Position numbers and translations under genes: made by a program
Shown here: in pieces, positions 57,430 through 64,000 of the stretch
How the letters are laid out: the number at the start of each line of letters is the position of its first letter
Position numbering within the stretch: position 1 is the stretch's first letter
DNA from: Mactromeris polynyma
Lineage: Eukaryota; Mollusca; Bivalvia; Venerida; Mactridae
DNA length: 64,000 bases
Assembly (NCBI GenBank): GCA_032209605.1
Contig: JASFXZ010000097.1
Location: 62,001 to 126,000 of the forward strand
Reading direction: 5' to 3'
The notes under the pieces: model-generated
Told to the model about the DNA's origin: nothing
Database searches by the model: none
Seen by the model: the letters and a program-made list of their open reading frames with translations, nothing else

Positions 57430-59530
57430 AAAACTTTTTTTTTTCTTTTTTTTTTATTATAAAGAAAACTTACTATATGTTTAATTAGTTTTAAGATATT
57501 GAAAACATTAGATTTAATCATATATTTTAGGAAATGGTCTTAGTGACTCATTTACTCTATATGTACATTTACTTTGTGTTTCTCTTACGTTTTGTACATA
57601 CATTGTGCACTTTTTAATTAAACATAATAATTAGACAGAACTTTGTAATTGATACTGTTGATTTTGTTTTTAAACGTCCTACTTTTTTTACTGTATTAGT
57701 TACATCTAGAAATGTAACTGGTCTTATTTATCATTTTACCTGACTACACAACATTGTTTAAAACTGCCGACTGTCTTGCTGTACAAGAATCCAAATCTGC
57801 ATGATTGTAATAATGTACATTTAATATAGTATAAACGTATTTACCTTGCAAATCTGTGACAAATTGAAAATGAGTTTTCTATGATATTTTGCTATGATGT
57901 TTAATGTTATTTATTTACAATATGTGTTATAAAATGTGTTAAAAAGCATTACATTGGATTATTGTCCAAAGCATGTTTGTGATTACCATAGGGTAATTGT
58001 TAGTTATAAAGCACAGTTGTGATCAGTTGTTGCAAAATCTGATTTAAGAGCATTTCTATAATTTGTTAAGAAAGATTTTCTGCTAGATCTGTTTTCTCGA
58101 AATTCTGTGATACCACTAATTTTGCATGTAATGGCAATTATATAGTTGCTTGGGAATGAATAAGAAATGTTTGCCTGACATTCTAATTTTTCAGAACAAT
58201 GTACATACATTAAAACTATGCAACAAATGTAAAGTGCAACCTACCAGAACACCTGCACATCTTGAGATTACAAATTTTGTCTTAAATATTTGTAAAGTTT
58301 TAATATGGAAAAATGAATCTGTTATTGGAGATGCTGCTGTTCTGGAGAGGTTGCACTGTATTGTAGCAGAATATCGAGTTTCTATAAGTGTGCATTTTGT
58401 ATCAAATTGAGATTGTTATGAATTTTACAACTACATGTAGTAAACATTTGCTGTTTTTTTTGTAAGTCTGGGAACTTCCAGGCTTATTTTGTTTTTATAA
58501 AATTTTATCAGTACATTTTTTAGTTCCTGTATATTTCCTGGGTAATGTATTACTGGGTAATTGTTCATAAAGTAGATGACCTCTATAGTGAATTAGTTAC
58601 CTGGTAATCTTGTATTGTGGTAGACATTATGGTAATTATTATACACAATGCTTTGTTAAATTGGTAATATTGATTTGAGATCTCTACTTTTACAAACAAA
58701 ATTAATACATATGGTACTATCAAACTTAGTACCTTTATATCAATTGAGAGAAATTAAAAGACATTCAGGTGTTAATGTGTCAGCTGTTTTTGGATTGTTT
58801 AAGAATGATTCTTAGTTGTCTTGTTGTTGCATGGTAGTTAAGATGTAGTAAATAAAAGGAACTTTTCAGGAGTGTGAATGTTAAAATGAAAGTAGAAGTA
58901 AAATTAGATCTCCAAGATATGTAAGGTATATCTGAGATTAGTCATGCTCCTGATTATTTACCATGCATTAGGTGGATTGTATAAGGTTTCATTGTGAATT
59001 CCATATTATAGATGACAATAACAAACAACTCTGTAGTCATAAAGATGGTATTTACTTTGACTCTTGATTATCAGATGGAAGTTGAAATTAGATTAGAATA
59101 AAGTATGTATCATGAACAATGAGATTGATTCATTTTGAGCTGCCTGTCAGGATGTGAGACAATGTGCTGTATTGTGACTGGTCATCTTCTCTAGCTAGAT
59201 TTCTATGCTAGGTAGGTGAGTCATTTATGGTATTTGTTCTTTCTATTCTGATAGGCAGTGCAAAATGAATCAATCTCATCTTCCTTGACTGTTGAATAAA
59301 AATAAAATGTTCATTAATGATGAGATTGAACTGCTTGTCAGGAAATAAAGCTATATATATTTGAATACATGTAAGGAATATGAAGATGTTTACCATTGTT
59401 TAGAATCCTAGACTATAAGCTTATTTTCTCATTGAAAATTAATATAATGCTGCTAAATACAGAATTTTGAATATTTACATAACAATAAAAGATGGTGGCC
59501 TTTAAATGCAGTTGTTACAACTGTAAGGTT
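57430..59530. other. AT-rich sequence, no gene recognised
   Basis: Includes a T-run region (57437-57460) and, at 57779-57945, the left member of a diverged duplication whose partner is at 59539-59665. The open frame 58150-58410 has no splice support or recognised domain. Confidence 0.4.
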
Positions 59531-59538
59531 AGTTTTAC

Positions 59539-59960
59539 TGTACAAGTATCCAAATCTGCATGTAATAATGTATATTGTATAATTATGTGTACCTTAAAAT
59601 CTGTGACAAATTGAAAATGAGTAGTTATGCTATTTTGGTATGATGTGTAATGTTATTATTAACACTGTTTGTTAGAAAATGTGTTTAAAATCTCAATAAA
59701 TCAAGAACCCCTTGACCTATCATCATGTTCATCCATGGGTTTCCAAGATATTTAATATTGTCTTTAAGTGCAATATGAGCTGCAACATCTTCTACATGAG
59801 GCTTAAATTGTACAATGTGGAAGTGAAAATATATACTCTTCCAAGAAGACTTTTGGCTCTGTACTGTTTTGCAGTTACATGTGTTCTCATTATAAATCTG
59901 TGTTTTGTATTAAATTAAGATTGTTATGATGTTTACAACTAGTACTAGTATCAAAACTCG
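59539..59960 (+). repeat. Right member of a diverged duplication
   Basis: CTGTACAAGTATCCAAATCT, AATCTGTGACAAATTGAAAA and TATGATGTGTAATGTTATTA match 57779-57945 in order. The later words GTATTAAATTAAGATTGTTA and TTTACAACTA match 58398-58430. Confidence 0.6.
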
Positions 59961-60499
59961 CATTTAATCTCCCAGTAATGAAAAAAGTCTTAGATCATAG
60001 CGAGTATGTGTTGTGTGTGTAATATAGAACCAATTGCTGGCTATTTCTTGCACAATATTAATGCTGCCAAAGACAGAAAGTGTTCGTTAAACAAATCATT
60101 CTCTAATAAATATTATCTGTTGGCACACTGTTTTTATTTACAACTGTTCTCATTTGTACTGAAAGGTTATATTGTTATAATAGTTGTGTAACTTTAAATT
60201 ATATGTAACTATTACGTAACATAAAAGAATATTCATTCAATAAGTCGCCAATAATGTTAATTATTTTTGAAAATAAATTATAAACCAACATAATATTGAT
60301 TTTGATAATCAATATCTATTATAGTGATTGTCATTAAAGATGTTAAATTTTGATGTTGGCAGTTTTTTGTCGTGGCAAAATAAAGCGTACCTGTATATTA
60401 TTGATTTTGACATTAAGACCAATCAAATGTTGTATATGAAGGGTGTTGTTTAAATATGCAACAAATTTACAATTTGATTGGTTCACGTTTGATGTCAAA

Positions 60500-60640
60500 C
60501 TTCTTTTAACGATATTTCTTGTTATTTCTATTTGTAGAAATAATATTTATATATTATCATGTATATATATATGATCAGCTGTGTGTAATAAAATTGATAA
60601 ATAAAGATATCTGTTCTGTTCTGTTCTATGAAAATATACT
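60500..60640 (+). repeat. AT-rich segment ending in a CTGTT microsatellite
   Basis: ATAAATAAAGATATCTGTTC followed by further TGTTC units (60595-60630). Such a tail after AATAAA may mark the 3' end of a retroposed transcript or LINE; the body was not identified. Confidence 0.3.
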
Positions 60641-61523
60641 CGGTACATTTAAAAACGCACAATTTTTGTCCTGCGAAATGTTAGTAAAGCGTCATTTTAT
60701 TGCATTCTGAAACTCATTTAATATGAAAACATTTGTTGATTGTAATTGGATATAGTGTAAATGATGCACAAACATAAAATGTTAACATTTAAAGTCCTTT
60801 TCTTGTATTCCTTGAGAAAATCTTTGTGTGTTTCTAAATGTACTGAGTATGATGATACAATATTTTATGACCAAGACATACAAGTTAAATTGCACTATTC
60901 ACAAATCATGCAAAATAAAATGATTCATTATTTCAATAATTCACAAAAACAAATGTCCGGACAGAAATACAATGCAGCAGAAAACAGTGGTACAAAAAGA
61001 GACAGGTGTTAGAAGAATTTGTTCATACTTGTCCTCTCTACATCAAATAAGGAGAGTTATCTATATAATATGTCAACAAATTGGTCGATCAGCATGAAGG
61101 ATATGTACATACATCAGATTCGAGTGTAATGAACCATTACAAACATGTTCCTCCATAAAACAACTTGGCAACTTCACCAAATGAAACAGTGCTGCTTGAT
61201 GCATAACAATGTCGTAACTCCTATATAAATACATAGGAGTTACTACAGTGTTGCGTTAAGCCCTCAAATTACTGTCATTATCTCCAGTCAACAATGAAAG
61301 AGAACATAGTGCAGTCATGTCACCCGGAGTTCTAACCCTAGACACCAAAAATGACTGTCTAATATTCTACTGACGTAAGATAACTGGAGGCATGCAGCAA
61401 TGGTGTATGAAAGACATAACTGTAGTTACAACATCAGACAATATGCTGGTAGAACATCACTTGTAAGAGATACAACCGATAATTAACAATACCAAATATA
61501 TTGTTAATACTATCATTTATATA

Positions 61524-61651
61524 TACACTGAACAAAATTTCTAAACGTCCACTTGGTATTTCGTCAAAATATAAGAAGAGAAACAAAGGTACATATTTGC
61601 ATTTAAATTTGTATTTAATTACATGGACGTTTAGAAAACTTGTTCAGTGTA
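61524..61651. mobile_element. Short MITE with 28-base inverted ends
   Basis: TACACTGAACAAAATTTCTA AACGTCCA at the left is inverted at the right (TGGACGTTTAGAAAACTTGT TCAGTGTA) with two mismatches. 128 bp overall. The ends in TA and size suit a mariner-like MITE. Confidence 0.75.
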
Positions 61652-61768
61652 GTTCAAACCAAGAGAACACGGAAAGTAAAAATAAATATTACATAAATAT
61701 ATTTATTTTATGTAAATTTTATCAATGTTCGGGGTAAACAAACAAGATGCAGAGGTAGCCCACAGTGT

Positions 61769-62016
61769 CAATGAGTCGCTTTGGTGAGGTCAGCATCTTG
61801 TGAACACCATGTCAATAGCATCCAAGTAGGAAAACAAGAGAAAGTTGATGCAACCTGGCATCAATGTTGCCAGAAAAAGTTTATCCAAATAATTATTGTG
61901 AATTTCTATTGACGTTGTAAGAAGCAGGTTGCTCAGACAGTCCCTGACGTGGCTTTCAGTGTTCTGACTAACCGGTCAGTTCAATGGGTCGCTTTGGTGA
62001 GGTCAGGATCTTGTGA
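61769..62016 (+). repeat. Two direct copies of a ~36-base segment
   Basis: TCAATGAGTCGCTTTGGTGA (61769) and TCAATGGGTCGCTTTGGTGA (61981), each followed by GGTCAG(C/G)ATCTTGTGAACA. About 210 bp apart. Confidence 0.8.
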
Positions 62017-62029
62017 ACATTATGTAAAA

Positions 62030-64000
62030 AAAAATGTAGCTAGATCATCAGAGATGCGTTTTGGTGTATATTTCTTTCCACTAAATATTATTACAATAAC
62101 ATCAAAAACATACATCAATTATCTTAATGCAGTTTTAGTCTTCTTATTTTTTATTATTTTTTCGAAAAAGTGTAGGCATGGTTTACAGGAATCTATGTCC
62201 ATGACTAACGCTGCATTAGCTTTAACAGAGCCTCGAGAAACTGAACTCAGATCTACTTGTGAACATTCCTGGTGAAAATAACCATATTTGTATTTCAGTG
62301 GCACAAAACTGACTAAATTCCAATCAAATGTAAAAGTATACACTGTATACTCCAAGATTCCAACTGTTGCTTTTCCAACATGTATATTGGTATTTAACTG
62401 AAAGAAATATATTTGAGTTGGGTATAGTTATTTTACCATACCATCACTATTGGTCAATCAATGTCTGTCATTAACAAATTGTAGGTGAAGGTAGAATGAC
62501 TCATCTTTAACAACTGTGACTTCATGGCTTATATAAACATGTATAATACGCTGGTTGATTTAAAAGGCAACACTCATTTAAAGCACATTTATTTTTATTT
62601 AATAATATGTTACTTTACAATAAGCTATAAAAAATGTATTGTATTTGGAAGAAATATCAGCTCATTGAAGATTTTCACTTTACTGGTAACACGGACATGG
62701 TTTATATTTCCGTGTGTGTATGTACTGCACCAAATCAAAAATACTTTAGTATTGAACACATACACGCATGTCGCTGTAATTAACGGTACGGATCGTACCG
62801 TACGAACTTTTACCTCGACTCCAGACAAGAATTGCAAATGGCGCCATACGGATTTATATTCGTCTTAGTCTGGAGTTCCTTCCCCTTTCACTACTGTGTG
62901 CAATATCAGAACGACGGGAACCAGACTATTTTCGTCTGTGCTCTCACAACAAAAAGCAGATGGTCCACGGTCTTGGACAATTATCGGATTGTTTAAATTG
63001 ATGAAGGTGAAATATTAAAAGGTATGTATACACCTTTGCATAGTGTCATCTCTCAGATTATGTTGTACGGTGTGTTTTTCATGAATTGCGAACAGCAAAA
63101 ATCATGACCATATATCATTATCATGTGACATGTGCACGATTTATCATTTAGAATAAAGTCGTGTCAGGTGCGTAGGTAGAATCTAAACATCAATCAATCA
63201 AGGTCGCGAACTACAGAGTGGTGGATGCGTGAAATTCCCTCTTGTAAATGGTGGCTATATTTCCTAGATGCTTGACAATTATTTGTAACAAACTTAACAT
63301 TTGTACTGGTGTTTAGATGTCAATCTGGATAGCTCAGTCGTTGGAGCACATACTCATACATGCCATATCTCATGCCGTGAGACCTTTCCTCACGTATTTT
63401 CATGCTTCCTCACGGTCTAACGCCGTTGGATTAAAACCTCACGTAAAATTGAACCTCAAAGAAAAAATCACTGATCATGCAACATTTTGTATCTCGGATA
63501 TGCTATGATGCTTTGATACTAGCCGAAAACGCCGATTAAAGCATATTATATTAGCAAAGTTGACACTTTGTTGATTGGCTTTGATCAGCTGTTGATTTGC
63601 GTGTTTTTGATCACATCAGGCAGTACGTTGTTTGTTAAGGTGGTGATTTAGCTTTAATCATCTTATTGACAGGAAAGGTGTTAATCTTCTTGTTTTAATG
63701 ATTAAACTGGGTTTTCCCTCACGCACAAATTTGTGCATTTTGATGCACTTTTTGGCTAAATAAAAAACTCTGAAAAATTCTTACTTTGATCCGTCATTTT
63801 AGCCTACATGTATATCCATCACGCGTATATCCCATGAATCAAAGAATCAAAATGACACTTTAAAAAGCAATGTTCACACAATAAAAGCATTAACTGTTAC
63901 TATAGAATGTTAAACTTTTAGCACTTGAACTTTAAAACAGTCTACTATTGGTATTTAAAACTTCAAAACTCAGTGAACTGAGGCAAATGACAAAGGTCAC
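62030..64000. other. No gene supported
   Basis: Holds a 19-base palindrome (62783-62801), a YY1-like AAATGGCGCCAT (62837) and an A-box-like GGATAGCTCAGTCGTTGGAG (63336) that may head a decayed SINE. No exon chain could be assembled. Confidence 0.4.

Noticed and set aside
62170..62275. Open stretch RHGLQESMSMTNAALALTEP and a stop, looking like a C-terminal exon
   Set aside because: No clean acceptor in phase and no upstream exons; the opposite strand is open too.

Overview
The window looks like nuclear DNA of an invertebrate animal, most likely a bivalve mollusc. It is AT-rich, genes are split into short exons with GT..AG borders, and repeats dominate. tRNA-derived SINEs, small inverted-repeat transposons (MITEs) and ~156-160 bp tandem repeats of a kind known from bivalves support that placement, which is an inference. 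No bacterial, organellar or viral gene organisation is visible.

Left part (about 2-16 kb, minus strand): one long multi-exon gene, reconstructed here exon by exon from 16040 down to 3187. Most splice phases agree. Its order of parts is an N-terminal CARF/ALS2CR8-like (or FAR1/GCM-like) cysteine/histidine region, a MULE-type DDE transposase core with all three acidic residues, a SWIM zinc finger, a basic linker and the start of a Ulp1/SENP (C48) protease-like domain. Several one-base frame slips, mostly at homopolymers, and a decayed protease C-terminus leave open whether it is a live gene with assembly indels, a domesticated transposase or a recent pseudogene. Its introns hold tRNA-like SINE heads, a 192 bp hairpin MITE and a 29 bp tandem repeat.

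Middle left (16-35 kb, plus strand): a CpG-containing probable bidirectional promoter lies at 16.02-16.28 kb. A plus-strand gene of unknown function follows (coding exons at 21.4, 25.1, 25.6, 26.2, 26.9 and 27.8 kb, phases consistent). The last two exons sit in a 1.57 kb unit present three times in tandem; copies 2 and 3 carry the same stop codon in the first exon. The intron at 21.4-25.1 kb holds a 2.5 kb inverted-repeat element with a broken THAP domain (P-element-like), itself containing a SINE and a LINE-like fragment.

Right part (32-64 kb): almost entirely repeats. There are ~156 bp and ~160 bp satellite-like arrays, a 2.3 kb 40-bp minisatellite with higher-order structure, a 69-bp repeat that stays open, a duplicated 1.07 kb segment, a 27-bp array, three separated arrays of one 39-bp family, and a ~725-bp unit in about five copies. 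From 55.3 kb on the DNA is AT-rich with diverged duplications and a few small inverted-repeat elements; no gene could be supported there.

The most notable item is the CARF-like/MULE/SWIM/Ulp1 fusion. The triplicated exon pair, whose duplication breakpoint falls inside a MITE, comes next.
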